Part shown: positions 10,302 through 21,600 of the stretch, piece after piece | Numbering within the stretch: position 1 is the stretch's first letter | Layout of the letters: each line of letters begins with the position of its first letter | NCBI GenBank assembly: GCA_006212045.1 | Contig: PZPK01000013.1 | Location: forward strand, 62,001-126,000 | From: Oleiphilus sp. | GTDB lineage: Bacteria; Pseudomonadota; Gammaproteobacteria; Pseudomonadales; Oleiphilaceae | Length of the DNA: 64,000 nucleotides | Direction of reading: 5' to 3' | Notes under the pieces: model-generated | Databases searched by the model: none | Told to the model about the DNA's origin: nothing | What the model saw: only the letters and a program-made list of their open reading frames with translations | Program-made: the position numbers and the translations under genes

Positions 10302-10934
10302 ATGAAAGTCAAAACCGGCAGGATACGAGAGCAGAATAGCCTCAAGATCCTGGCAGCCGCAGAGGCTGAATTCGTCAAGCACGGTTTTAAGGGCACGAGC
10401 ATGCAAAACATTGCAGATGCTGCGGAGTTGCCAAAAGCCAACGTTCTGTATTATTTCAGCAGTAAAAAAAATCTTTATGTCGCGGTTCTGTCTGCGATTG
10501 CCGAGCGCTGGGACAGCAACCTGGATGACATGCACGAAAGTCAGGATCCGGGCGAAGTCCTCAATAACTATATTCGGAACAAAGTGGATCTGGCGATTCA
10601 ATATCCGAATGCGTCAAAGATCTATGCGACCGAGATCATTCAGGGTGCTCCTAATCTGAAAGAGCATATGCGAACCGGTTTGCGTACCTGGCTGCGCGAA
10701 AAAACACGCGTTATTGAAGCTTGGATCGCACAGGGCAAGATGGATCGTGTCGACCCCAATCAGTTGATCTTTCTAATCTGGTCCAGCACCCAGCATTATG
10801 CGGACTTCGAAGCGCAGATACTGACGGTGAGCAATAAACAGGAGTACGACAGCGACGATGTGGAGCAGATCAAGCGCTTTTTGTGTCAGGTGATTCTAAA
10901 GGGTGTCGGGTTAACGCCTCCCGGAAACGCTTAA
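10302..10934 (+). CDS. TetR/AcrR-family regulator, RutR-like
   Basis: TetR HTH (ILAAAEAEFVKHGFKGTSMQNIADAAELPKANVLYYFSSKKNLY) and RutR-type C-terminal domain (YATEIIQGAPNLKEHMRTGLRTWLREK). Confidence 0.85.
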   Translation: MKVKTGRIREQNSLKILAAAEAEFVKHGFKGTSMQNIADAAELPKANVLYYFSSKKNLYVAVLSAIAERWDSNLDDMHESQDPGEVLNNYIRNKVDLAIQYPNASKIYATEIIQGAPNLKEHMRTGLRTWLREKTRVIEAWIAQGKMDRVDPNQLIFLIWSSTQHYADFEAQILTVSNKQEYDSDDVEQIKRFLCQVILKGVGLTPPGNA

Positions 10935-10970
10935 CCGTGATATCAGAGGATCTGACACCCCGTTAACGGG

Positions 10971-11540
10971 TTATCGATCCTTCAATTGCTCTATGCGGTC
11001 TGCAATGTCTGACAGTTCCGGACGGTTGGTGCGAATCTCGTCCGGGCTTAATCCGTCGATTTCATGCGGAAACACCAACCATTCATTACTCTTGTAAAGA
11101 TAGTAGTCCGGAGTGCGGTCTGTTTTGTTGTTCTCAGGCTTAAAGTAGGGCGTAGCGACTCGGATCTCAGGTGTGTTCTTTTTACAGGCCCGCTTCAGTT
11201 CGATGATGATCTGTTCAATACTCAAACCGCTATCATGGACATCGTCGACAATCAGCAGGCTGTGCTCGCTTTCAAGACGCTTGATCAGGTAATTCAATCC
11301 ATGCACCTGCACGCGTTTACTGCGTTCGCCGATTCCGGTGTAGCTGGAGGTGCGAATCGCAATATGATCCGACGGCACACCCAAAACATGCAATAACTCC
11401 TGTACCGCAATACCGACCGGTGCGCCCCCGCGCCATACGCCCACGATATAATCCGGCCGAAAGCCACTTTCGTACACCTGTAAACCGAGTTTGAACGAGT
11501 CTTCCAGGAGCTGTTGAGCGCTGATGTACTTTTTTTGCAT
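10971..11540 (-). CDS. Hypoxanthine-guanine phosphoribosyltransferase-like protein
   Basis: PRPP loop LLIVDDVHDSGLSI; PDYIVGVWRGGAPVGIAVQELL. Confidence 0.82.
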   Translation of the reverse strand: MQKKYISAQQLLEDSFKLGLQVYESGFRPDYIVGVWRGGAPVGIAVQELLHVLGVPSDHIAIRTSSYTGIGERSKRVQVHGLNYLIKRLESEHSLLIVDDVHDSGLSIEQIIIELKRACKKNTPEIRVATPYFKPENNKTDRTPDYYLYKSNEWLVFPHEIDGLSPDEIRTNRPELSDIADRIEQLKDR

Positions 11541-11747
11541 AGCGAACCTTGTCTGGCATGCGGGAAGCCGGATTGTTCCCGTAAAAAGAGCGCTATTCTA
11601 CCGAAATGGTTGATGATGTCGATCCGGTGTGAGATCTGCTGTGTTCGGGAATTTTAGATTCAGTTGCTCGAATGTCACGTAGGCGATACTTGAAAAGCAT
11701 AAGCCCGGGACTAGCCCGGGGCAGGGTACTTGCAGAACGAATGCCCC

Positions 11748-13262
11748 TTAGTTGGTCAGCACGACCAAGCCGGCTGTTGTAATCACTGCACCGGCACTTT
11801 CATCCGGACCTCTGGCAACAACAGACAGCACGTCTCCCGCCGTAATGGTCACCGATAGTGCCTCAGTGACCAGAGTGCTGGTGCCTGCGGCCATCACGAA
11901 AATGTCATAATCTGTGCCCAACGCATCAGCGGCGACATCCACGTATCCGCTGTCGCCCTTGAAGGCGAAGTCTGTCAGCAGAGCCGTCGCACCAGCGACC
12001 ACATTGGTGCTATTAAAGTCGCCGGCTGCTGTGACATAAACATCCACGTCTTCAACCGCCGCTGCCGCATGGATCACTTTAACCCGCGCATGCGTGGCGT
12101 AGGCACGATTTTCATCTGCACTGGCGATCAGCTCAAATGCCGGTTGGTCATCGGTCGGCACGACATAACCCACAGCGATGACCGTATTTTCTGCGCCTGC
12201 CAACAGGGCCAGCTCGCCGCTGGTGTAAACGGCATCGGCATTAGTGTCGGTGTCTGGTGAAACACTGAAGATATAGTCACCCGCTGCCACCGGGGCATAC
12301 TCATCCGTATCAACGACGATATCACCGTAGGAGAATTCATCGATCAGCTGCACTGTGCCATTGGCGTAGACTTCTACCGCCCCGCCAGCTGCGTCTGCCG
12401 CGTCGGGTGACAGGTGAACCACTTTTGCGCCGGTCTCCGTGTCAGTATCCAGCAGAGTGGTGTCCAATGAGTTGTTGTTGGCAACAGCTCTGGAGCTTGC
12501 CTCAGTGATCACGACCAGTTTCACAGGTGAGGAATCGAGTTCCAGCTGGTTGGTCGTGTTCATGGCCGCAATCAGCAATTTCTCACCGGCGTATGCGCTC
12601 AAATCCAGTTCGCCCGAGTCATAAAGTACATTAGCGCTATTACCATCCTCAGTGATCCGCACCTGATAGCTCGCAGTAGCGTCCACCGGAGCCGGAAGCT
12701 CTGCACTGTCAAGATAATCTGCATCGATAGGGGAACTTAGAGCGCCCCCGAACGCTGTGATGTAAATATCCACATCAGCGGCGACCGGAGCCGCATGCAC
12801 TACCTTGATTGTGATTTCGTCAGCTTCCGGTTCGTTTACCGGATCCGACACGATGAGTGCGTCCAGTTGTTTGGACGGATCAGCATCGTCGCCGGTGTCT
12901 ACCGTGCCCACCGCAAAGATCGTGGTCATGGCATCTTCTGCCAGGGCGGTACCATTAACCTCAATCACAGAAGGGTCGTCGCCGGGCACAATCGCTGACA
13001 CAGCAATGTCGTATGTGCCGTCATCAATGCCTTTGAATCCTGAACTGTTGGCGTAGTCCAGCATGGAAATCCGTGCGTTACCGTTAAAAAGAATGTTGAC
13101 GGGAGGCGCATCCGGGACGGCATGTACCGCTCTCACGTAAGTTTTTTCTTCAAGGACCAAGGGATCATCACTATCGCTGCACCCGGTCATTAAAAGCGTT
13201 AAAGAGGCTAGAAGCGCCGCAGAGGACTTTTTCCCTGGTCTGGAAATTGTTCGATTAAACAT
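11748..13262 (-). CDS. DUF4397-repeat lipoprotein
   Basis: Lipobox LMTGC; repeated VRAVHAVPDAPPVNILFNG / IKVVHAAPVAADVDIYI / AKVVHLSPDAADAA..VEVYANG / VKVIHAAAAVEDVDVYV units. Confidence 0.8.
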   Translation of the reverse strand: MFNRTISRPGKKSSAALLASLTLLMTGCSDSDDPLVLEEKTYVRAVHAVPDAPPVNILFNGNARISMLDYANSSGFKGIDDGTYDIAVSAIVPGDDPSVIEVNGTALAEDAMTTIFAVGTVDTGDDADPSKQLDALIVSDPVNEPEADEITIKVVHAAPVAADVDIYITAFGGALSSPIDADYLDSAELPAPVDATASYQVRITEDGNSANVLYDSGELDLSAYAGEKLLIAAMNTTNQLELDSSPVKLVVITEASSRAVANNNSLDTTLLDTDTETGAKVVHLSPDAADAAGGAVEVYANGTVQLIDEFSYGDIVVDTDEYAPVAAGDYIFSVSPDTDTNADAVYTSGELALLAGAENTVIAVGYVVPTDDQPAFELIASADENRAYATHARVKVIHAAAAVEDVDVYVTAAGDFNSTNVVAGATALLTDFAFKGDSGYVDVAADALGTDYDIFVMAAGTSTLVTEALSVTITAGDVLSVVARGPDESAGAVITTAGLVVLTN

Positions 13263-13678
13263 TTGCAGTTACCTTTCTTAAGATCAAGCACGCCTTAGCG
13301 AGCCTGTAAATAAAAACGTTAGTTTCTGCTGCATGGTCGAGGATGGATTTCAGTTTTCTTTTCCTGAGCCGGCAGAAGTTCGTGAGCGCTCAGGGTCAGA
13401 TACGCGCGCTCTTTCTGTCCGGATCACTCGCAAGAATGCTTTTGCGGAATCAGCCGCGGGAATTGCAAAAACGATCGTTCTGTTCTGTATCTCACCAGTT
13501 TGCTGCTCTAAAGGCTGACAGGGCGTGAATCCATTCATGTAGATCTTAGTGGAATGCTTTGAAAGCTTTGGTTTCCCATCGGGAATTCTGACTGAGACAA
13601 TTGTTTTCATCTGTGGACACGGGGGATTAGTTTCTGGGCTATGCTTGATTAAGACCCCCCAACTTTTACCTATTCGGA

Positions 13679-15604
13679 ATGAGCGCTATAGATTCATCAG
13701 AAAGCACGCCAGATCACAGGGGCGATGCCTCTCCATTCGCGGCAAAGAAGCATTACGACTTGATTCGCACTCGACGCGTCGCGCAGATCACCGTCAGCGT
13801 GATCATTGGCTTGCTCTGCGTTGCGGGCATACAGTTCTATCATCAGGCCTACCATGAAGTGGTCATTCTGGCCGTGGTTGCCATGTTGTGTGGCGTACTG
13901 CTGCTTCGGCTCAGGCGGGGCCGGGTAGAACAGGCTGCAACGGCTATTATCGTGATTCTGATGACCATGGCAGGGCTGATGGCGATGCTCGGTGGCGGCT
14001 TGCGCGACGCTGTTCTATATGTGTTTCCCGGTGTGATCATTGTCTCGGGCATGTTGCTTAGTCTGAAGCGCACCCTCATGGTGGTCATTACCATCGTGAG
14101 TTATCTGATGCTGACAGGGCTTGGCCTGGAGTTGGGGTGGTGGCAGCATGAGACGGAAGCGACCGGTATCTCTACGGCTCTGATCATTTCGATTGCCTTG
14201 CTGGTCAATGGCTTCAGTATTTACGTCTTGCATATGGATCTTGTGCGTCTTTTATCCAAATTGCAGGCAGAAAACCGACGATACAGGGAAACCCGGAAGC
14301 GGGTTCAGCATATTGCTCTGCATGACGCCCTGACCGGTTTGCCTAACCGCAGACTGGCCCGTGAGCGTTTTAACGCGCTGTTCGAATTATCCAAAAGAAA
14401 AAATGCGAAACTTGCCTTGCTGTTCATCGATCTGGATGAGTTCAAGATCGTCAATGACAGCAGTGGTCACGAGGCCGGCGACAGGTTGCTGCAGGTGGTT
14501 GGAAAGAGGTTGCAATCCTGCTTGCGCGATTCGGATACAGTATGCCGACTCGGAGGTGACGAGTTTCTGGTCATCGTCAATGACGTCGTGGATGAAAAGG
14601 CACTGGGTCGACTGGCAAGCAAGTTGATTGCCGCCATTTCAGAGCCGCTGAAAATCTTCGATATGGAACATAGTTGCTCTGCTTCGATTGGCATTACGAT
14701 TGCTCCTGAAGATGGTGATGACTTTGATGCCTTGCTGAAAAATGCGGACATGGCGATGTACCTGGCCAAGGACGAAGGGCGCAATAATTATCAGTATTTT
14801 GATGAGCGTCTGCAGCAGGATGCCAACCGCAAAGTGGAACTGGTCAGCCACATGCGGCATGCCATTCCGGACAACGAATTTTCCCTCTTGTATCAGCCCA
14901 AGGTCCGTCTGTCGGATAATTGCGTGATTGGTGCTGAAGCTCTGATTCGCTGGAACAGCGAAACCTACGGGAGTGTCTCGCCCAATGAGCTGATTCCTCT
15001 GGCTGAGTCTTCCGGATTTATTCATGATCTTGGTTACTGGGTAATTGAAGAGGCCTGCAAAGACCTCAGGTTTCTGAAAAACCTGGGTTTTGAACAGTTC
15101 CACTTGAGCATCAATGTATCGATCGCGCAGTTGCAAAATCAGAATCTGCGCACGCAGGTGGCCGAGATTCTGGATCGTTATGGACTGGAACCCGGCGCCA
15201 TCGACCTGGAGTTAACCGAAACCCTGCTTGCAAATGACCATAGCCAGTTGAGCTCAAATCTAGACCACCTGCGCGAATTGGGTATGTCCCTGTCCATTGA
15301 TGATTTCGGGACCGGTTACAGTAATTTGGGGTATTTGAAACGCTTTGATGTGGAAACCCTCAAAATAGATCGTTCCTTTGTGTCCGACTTGCCTGAAAAT
15401 ACCAATAACCAGGCGATCGTGCGGGCGATACTGCAGATTTGTGAAGAGTTGGGCATGCGATCCGTAGCCGAGGGCGTGGAGGACGAAGCGACGCTGGCAT
15501 ACCTGCGCAATATCGGGTGTGACGCAGCGCAAGGTTATTTCTGGTCCAGGCCCCTGCCACTGGATCAAATGATCGAATACCTTCAAAATGCATCGAAGCC
15601 CTGA
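13679..15604 (+). CDS. Bifunctional diguanylate cyclase/phosphodiesterase (GGDEF-EAL) with N-terminal TM region
   Basis: CRLGGDEFLVIV and IGAEALIRWN, DDFGTGYSNLGYLKRF; both domains look intact. Confidence 0.92.
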   Translation: MSAIDSSESTPDHRGDASPFAAKKHYDLIRTRRVAQITVSVIIGLLCVAGIQFYHQAYHEVVILAVVAMLCGVLLLRLRRGRVEQAATAIIVILMTMAGLMAMLGGGLRDAVLYVFPGVIIVSGMLLSLKRTLMVVITIVSYLMLTGLGLELGWWQHETEATGISTALIISIALLVNGFSIYVLHMDLVRLLSKLQAENRRYRETRKRVQHIALHDALTGLPNRRLARERFNALFELSKRKNAKLALLFIDLDEFKIVNDSSGHEAGDRLLQVVGKRLQSCLRDSDTVCRLGGDEFLVIVNDVVDEKALGRLASKLIAAISEPLKIFDMEHSCSASIGITIAPEDGDDFDALLKNADMAMYLAKDEGRNNYQYFDERLQQDANRKVELVSHMRHAIPDNEFSLLYQPKVRLSDNCVIGAEALIRWNSETYGSVSPNELIPLAESSGFIHDLGYWVIEEACKDLRFLKNLGFEQFHLSINVSIAQLQNQNLRTQVAEILDRYGLEPGAIDLELTETLLANDHSQLSSNLDHLRELGMSLSIDDFGTGYSNLGYLKRFDVETLKIDRSFVSDLPENTNNQAIVRAILQICEELGMRSVAEGVEDEATLAYLRNIGCDAAQGYFWSRPLPLDQMIEYLQNASKP

Positions 15605-15652
15605 ACGGACATTCTAAGCCATGCAGGGACAAGCTGTTAAGAGACCTGCACT

Positions 15653-17245
15653 ATGCCCGGTATCCATTCCAAAACATCCCTGCTGAAACTGATAGAAAAG
15701 AAGCTCAGCCGAAGGGATCTAATCAAAGTTGGCGGGCAGGGTCTCTCGGTATTGGCTCTGGCGGGAGGGGTTAGTGCTTGCGGTGGTTCCGGCAGCGCGC
15801 CATCTGCGGGCAAAAGTCGCTCCGCAACAATCCCTCGGCCGTCGGCGGAATACTCAGTTCTGATGCGTACCAGCTTTGGCCCTAATCAGGCGGCAATGTC
15901 CGAAATACTGGATCGCGGAATAGATCCTTATCTGTTGACGCAGCTGGCTTACGAAAGCATTGACGTCAGTGAATTGGAAGCCAGCATCGCCGCAGCGTTT
16001 CCTCTCTCGACTCAAAATGCCGACACCTTGATCGATGGTTTTCCCGATAATATCCAGAGCGTCGCGATTCAGATGGCTTCTGCGACGCAGTATCGACAGA
16101 TGTTCAGTCCACGTCAGCTTTACGAAGTGATGGTCGAGTTCTGGAGCGACCATTTCAATATTCATCTGGTCAATGGTCTGGGGCCAACCCTGAAGCCCGA
16201 TGATGACAGAAATGTGATCAGGGCCCATGCGCTGGGTAATTTCGGCGACCTGCTTCGAGCTTCTGCCAAAAGTCCGGCGATGTTGTTTTACCTCGACAAC
16301 TACAACAATCTGGTAACTGCACCGAATGAGAACTATGCCCGAGAACTGATGGAGCTGCACACCCTGGGCGTTGATGGCGGCTACACCGAGAATGATATCA
16401 AGGAAGTCGCGCGCTGCTTTACCGGCTGGACACTTAACTTTCCGTGGCAGGAGCCTTATGGCCAGTTCAATTACCAGTCGGCCTGGCATGACGATGGTGA
16501 GAAAGAGGTGTTGGGAGAAACGATTGCGGCTGGAGGTGGTATTTCCGATGGAGAACAGGTACTCGATATTCTTCTGGCGCATCCTTCCACGGCCACATTT
16601 ATAGCCACCAAGCTTTGCCAGCGTTTTATTTCAGACAGTCCCCCAGCGTCTATCGTTGCCGAGGTGGCAGCTGCCTTTAGTGCAAGCAATGGTGATATCA
16701 AAACAAGCTTGCGGGTGATATTTGCCAGCCAGGTATTTTTGGACAGCCAGGATACCCGCTTGACCAGACCCAGTGAATTTCTTGCGCGCATTGCACGGGG
16801 CCTGGGTAGCGGCAGCTTGCCAAGCGACAATGGCCAGTTGTTTTATTTCGCGCAGGCGATTCTGGGACAGTTGCCGTTTTTCTGGCCAACACCGGATGGA
16901 TTTCCTTCTGAATCATCCTATTGGGCGAGCACCGGGGGCATGCTGAATCGCTGGCGTATGTCGTTTTTGAGTCTGGCGCCGGTATTGCCTGAAATCGACG
17001 TGTTTGACATTGACTATGAAACGCTGACGAATGGAGCCCGAACGCTCAATGACATCATCAGCGGGCTGGAAGCCAATGTGCTGATGCGATCTCTATCGGG
17101 GAAAGACCGCCGTATCATCACCAATGGTTTGGAGGAGGGGTACGGTGGAGAGGCTGACCAGGAACTCAGTCCCGAAGAGGCACAGGGCGTCGCGGCCCTG
17201 GTTGCGGCTGTTTTGATCAGTTCCGCCTATTTCCAGTTGAGGTGA
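15653..17245 (+). CDS. DUF1800 domain-containing protein (Tat-like leader)
   Basis: KLSRRDLIKVGGQGLSVLALAGGVSACG leader; ENYARELMELHTLGVDGGYTENDIKEVARCFTGWT. Confidence 0.88.
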   Translation: MPGIHSKTSLLKLIEKKLSRRDLIKVGGQGLSVLALAGGVSACGGSGSAPSAGKSRSATIPRPSAEYSVLMRTSFGPNQAAMSEILDRGIDPYLLTQLAYESIDVSELEASIAAAFPLSTQNADTLIDGFPDNIQSVAIQMASATQYRQMFSPRQLYEVMVEFWSDHFNIHLVNGLGPTLKPDDDRNVIRAHALGNFGDLLRASAKSPAMLFYLDNYNNLVTAPNENYARELMELHTLGVDGGYTENDIKEVARCFTGWTLNFPWQEPYGQFNYQSAWHDDGEKEVLGETIAAGGGISDGEQVLDILLAHPSTATFIATKLCQRFISDSPPASIVAEVAAAFSASNGDIKTSLRVIFASQVFLDSQDTRLTRPSEFLARIARGLGSGSLPSDNGQLFYFAQAILGQLPFFWPTPDGFPSESSYWASTGGMLNRWRMSFLSLAPVLPEIDVFDIDYETLTNGARTLNDIISGLEANVLMRSLSGKDRRIITNGLEEGYGGEADQELSPEEAQGVAALVAAVLISSAYFQLR

Positions 17246-17248
17246 GCA

Positions 17249-18445
17249 ATGACTAAACCAACCGTGCAGAAAAAGATGACTCGCAGGGCCATGCTTGGTT
17301 TTCAGGCCTTACCCGCCAACAAGGATGTATTGCTTTGTATTTTTCAGCGCGGGGCCGCGGATGGGCTGAATTCTCTGGTGCCACATGGCGACGCGAATTA
17401 TGCGACTCAGAGAGACAGCCTAGCGGTTCCCATACCTGGGCAGCCGAATGGCGCGCTGGATCTGGACGGATTTTTTGGCTTGCATCCGGCGCTTTCGCCT
17501 TTGCTTGATATTTATACGCATGATAACAACATGGCTCTGGTGCATGCCTGCGGATTTCCGCATGGCTCACGATCCCATTTCGATGCCCAGGTTCTGGTCG
17601 AGAGGGGAGTGGTCAGCAAGGCCAGCGAAGCCGGTGGAGGATGGCTCGGGCGCTACCTGGCGGCCCATCCGGCAACGTCGAATTCGGCTTTCAGGGCGGT
17701 CGCGCTGAGCGGAAATGTACCGGTATCTCTCACCGGAGTCGAGGAACCTCTGGCGGTCAGCAATCTCAGTGAATTTTCTTTTGATCAGGAAGTTATTGAT
17801 ACCGGTTATACCCGGATTCTTTCCAGTTTGTTTCGTGACGGCTTGCCCTTCAGTTCGCCTGCCCTGGCGGCTCTGGGAGCGATTGATGAGTTGCAGGACG
17901 CGCAGTTGGATAGCATTACGCCGGAAAATGATGCCGTATATCCCGATACGCCATTGGGTGGCAAATTGGCTCAGGCGGCTAAACTGATCAAATCCTCGCT
18001 GCCGGTGGAGGTGATTTGTATGGATACTGACGGCTGGGACCATCACGAGAACCTTGCCTTATATCTGGACTTGTCATTGACGGAACTGGCGGAGGCCATT
18101 CGTGCGTTTTATCAGGATATGGGAGACCGGATGGATTCCATTACGGTACTGGTACAAACAGAATTCGGTAGGCGTGTGTTTCCCAATGCGTCGGGTGGCG
18201 TTGATCATGGTACCGGTTCGCTGGCCTACCTTATCGGCGGCGGCGTGGTCGGAGGACAGGTATATGGTGAGTGGCCGGGTCTGGCAAATGAAGATCTTGA
18301 TGCAGGAGAAGACCTGGCCATTACTACGGATTTGCGAGAGGTGCTTTGGCAGCTTTTGGATACCCGTCTGGGGGCGACAGCCTTGCGCGATGTTTTTCCG
18401 GATTTTACACCGGGGTATGACAGCCTATACTTCAGTGCTCGATGA
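17249..18445 (+). CDS. DUF1501 domain-containing protein
   Basis: FQRGAADGLNSLVPHGDANY; GFPHGSRSHFDAQ; TEFGRRVFPNASGGVDHGTGS. Confidence 0.88.
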   Translation: MTKPTVQKKMTRRAMLGFQALPANKDVLLCIFQRGAADGLNSLVPHGDANYATQRDSLAVPIPGQPNGALDLDGFFGLHPALSPLLDIYTHDNNMALVHACGFPHGSRSHFDAQVLVERGVVSKASEAGGGWLGRYLAAHPATSNSAFRAVALSGNVPVSLTGVEEPLAVSNLSEFSFDQEVIDTGYTRILSSLFRDGLPFSSPALAALGAIDELQDAQLDSITPENDAVYPDTPLGGKLAQAAKLIKSSLPVEVICMDTDGWDHHENLALYLDLSLTELAEAIRAFYQDMGDRMDSITVLVQTEFGRRVFPNASGGVDHGTGSLAYLIGGGVVGGQVYGEWPGLANEDLDAGEDLAITTDLREVLWQLLDTRLGATALRDVFPDFTPGYDSLYFSAR

Positions 18446-18639
18446 AAACAGTCACGGTCAGACGTCTATCTGAAGGTTTTTTGTTTGTTTCGCAGCGTCA
18501 AGGATGAGTTCCGGAAAAGACAGAAATGCTCCATTGATGCAAAAGCTGGTCTATACCTATAGATTGGGAACCGAGGTTGCCATCAGGGGTATCGATCCTC
18601 TTTTAGTTGATGCAGACATAAGCGACAAGGTGAGCGCAT

Positions 18640-21600
18640 TTGCCAGATAAAGAACAAAAGTTTATCCAGGCGGTAGGGACGGCGGACGATGACAGCTCCC
18701 GCGCCAAACTGAGTACGCGCAGAATCAAACAATGGGCTGGTGCTGATAATATAGCCGCGGATCCCGCAGAACGCCGAAAGCGTCGATCTTTGTCCCATCA
18801 GTTGATCCGCTCTTTTTTGTTATTGATTCTGGTTCCCTTGGTTTCTGTCCTGGTCTGGTTGCATTGGCAGATCAAGCATGACTTGCATTCCCAGCATGCC
18901 AATAGCTTGCAGGTAGCCGCAGAGCTTGAGTTCGGTTCGGTCGTGCGCTGGTTTGAAGAACGCGAACAGCAGCTCGCCTCATTGACCGGGCAAGAGAGCA
19001 TCGCCGACTTTCTTCGAGCATTGCAAGCACACTTTCTCGAGTATGGAGAACAAATTGACGCTGCCACCCGCGATCCGTGGGAAGCCGCGGGAAGAATATC
19101 ATCAGGCCATCCGCAGCAAAGTTTATCAAGACAAGTAAGCAATAGTGCCTATATTGAGGATTTTTACTTACTCAACCCGCAAGGCAGACTGCTGTTTGCC
19201 GCGCAAGACCAAAGCATCGTCGGCCAAAGTGTTTTGACTGCTGACCTTTCGCGCTCTGGGTTGAAGCCTTTGCTGAATCGTTCCCTGAGGTCTCCGGCAG
19301 CGCAATTGCTTGTCAGTAAACGGCAGGGACTTGAACAACCTTTTGTATTAATGAGTATGCCGGTTGCAAATCCTGATGGCAGCATGCTCGGCTTGGTGGT
19401 CCAGCGCCTGGATCTGCGGGCGATGCAGGCGGACATCCAGAGCATTCAGTCAAAGCGCTATCTTTCCTATCTCATGCAAATTGAGGACGATGGAAAAATT
19501 GTCCATGACCCTCGTGTAGATGATTCGGGACTGCCCTCTGAGCAGGATCGCATTGTTTTTCAGTCACTCATAAATTCAGTTATTCAGTCTGATCAGAAGA
19601 AACAGAACGAATCGGTGCGGCTTCCTTTGGGTTCGCATCTTTCCCCTTTAAGTACGATCATCGAATACCGCAGCGACAATGGGATGATGCGGGTGGCGCA
19701 AGCCAATATTTTGGAGGTCATGGGCTCATATTGGGTGTTGATCTCAACGCTTGACCAAAGCCAGACAGCCGGGGTTTTGCAGCGGGTGTTCTGGATCGGC
19801 CTGATTCTGATTGTGGCGACCGTAGCGCTGTTTTTGTTGATGGTGCGCCGTGTCTCCAGACGTTTAGGTGGTCCTCTTTCGGAAATAAGCGAGCTGAATG
19901 GACGTGTAGCGAAGGGCGAAAGGGGGCAAGTGGCCATAAGCAGTGATTGCAGCGAGATTGATGCCGTGGCCCGGTCTTCTATGCAGATGCTCGCGAAAAT
20001 TGAAAATGATGAACAGGCTTTGCAGGCGAGAGTCAGCGCTTCTGAAGAGGCAATGCAAACACTAATGGAGTTGAAATTCGCGCTCGACCAGCACTCCATC
20101 GTTGCTGTGACCGACGTGGCCGGGACCATTACCTATGTAAACGAAAAGTTCGAAGAAATCAGCGGATATGACGCTGACGAACTGATCGGGCAAAATCATC
20201 GCATGCTGAGTTCCGGCGAGCATGATGAAGCCTTCTGGCGCGAAATGTTTTTGCAGATCAGTACGGGCAATAGCTGGCGAGCGGACATATGTAATCGTGC
20301 CAGGGATGGTTCGTTGTTCTGGGTGGATACTACCGTTGTGGCATTTATGCGCGATGGCAAGCCAAAGAGTTATATTGCTCTTCGTACCGATATCACGATG
20401 AGCAAGCTGGCCGAACAGCAGCTGATAGAGGCCAAGGAATCTGCTGAAGATGCTGCGCGTGCCAAGAGTGAGTTTTTGGCCAGCATGAGCCACGAAATTC
20501 GGACACCAATGAATGGTGTATTGGGGATGCTGAATCTGGTTAAGAGAACCCAACTGGATCAAGAGCAGAAGAGACAGGTTGATCTGGCGTACAGCAGTGC
20601 TGAATCCTTGTTGAACATCATTAACGACATTCTTGATTTTTCGAAGATCGAGGCTGGTAAGCTTGATCTCGAAGCGATGGATTTCAATCTGATTTCCGAA
20701 ATCTGTGAGTTTGCAGATACCATAGCACCGCGATTTCAGGACAAGGGTCTGGAATTCGTGCTGGATCTGAGTGGCGTGGAGCACACGTGGGTTCGGGGCG
20801 ATCCGGGCAGACTGCGTCAGATTCTGATCAACCTTGTCGGCAATGCGCTCAAGTTTACTGAGCGGGGTGAAGTAAGCCTGAAAGCGAAGCTCCGGCAGAG
20901 TTATCGGGGCCGGAGGAAGTTGGAGATTTCGGTGTGCGATACGGGGATTGGAATTTCACCCCAAAAACTGCATGCCCTGTTCGAGTCCTTTTCACAGGTA
21001 GATGCCTCAACCACACGCAAGTTTGGCGGTACAGGACTGGGTCTGACCATCGTGAAACAGTTATGTGAGTTGATGGGTGGAGCAGTGGAAGTGAAGAGCG
21101 AACCGGGCAAGGGGAGCGTCTTTTCCTTTTCGGTAAATCTGTCGGCCAGCGAAGTTGACAAGGAAAATCGCTTACCGACTTTGCCACCTTATTTGAGAGT
21201 ATTGATTGCGGACACCAGCGCATCACGGCGTCATGCTGTTCGTCAACAATGCGAAAGCTGGCAGGTTGAGGTGCTCGAAGCGGAAGACCCCCTTCAGATG
21301 ATGGATGCATTGGCAAGCGCTGAAGAGCTGCATCAAGTTGTGGATGTAATCATCGTGGATACCGGTTTGCCGCATTCAGTGCATTCGGCAAGCGAAGAGG
21401 AACAACATACTGCAGCATTGACTCATCAGTTGAAAGCGATCAAAGAGGACGCCCGCTATCAGGGTTTGAGAATTATTGCGTTACTGCCTCCCAGTTTGCA
21501 GGAAGAGGGGCATCAGTACCTGCAGTCAGGTGTGGATGTCTGTTTGCGTAAGCCCCTGAAACCGCTTGATTTGCATCAGGCTTTACTGACCTTTTCGCGT

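Noticed and set aside
10959-10970. CCCGTTAACGGG palindrome as operator
   Set aside because: Lies between the 3' ends of convergent genes, so more likely part of termination or chance.
15854-16582. Minus-strand ORF of 242 aa
   Set aside because: Antisense to the DUF1800 gene; no protein-like motifs. The same applies to 20062-20784 and other shadows.
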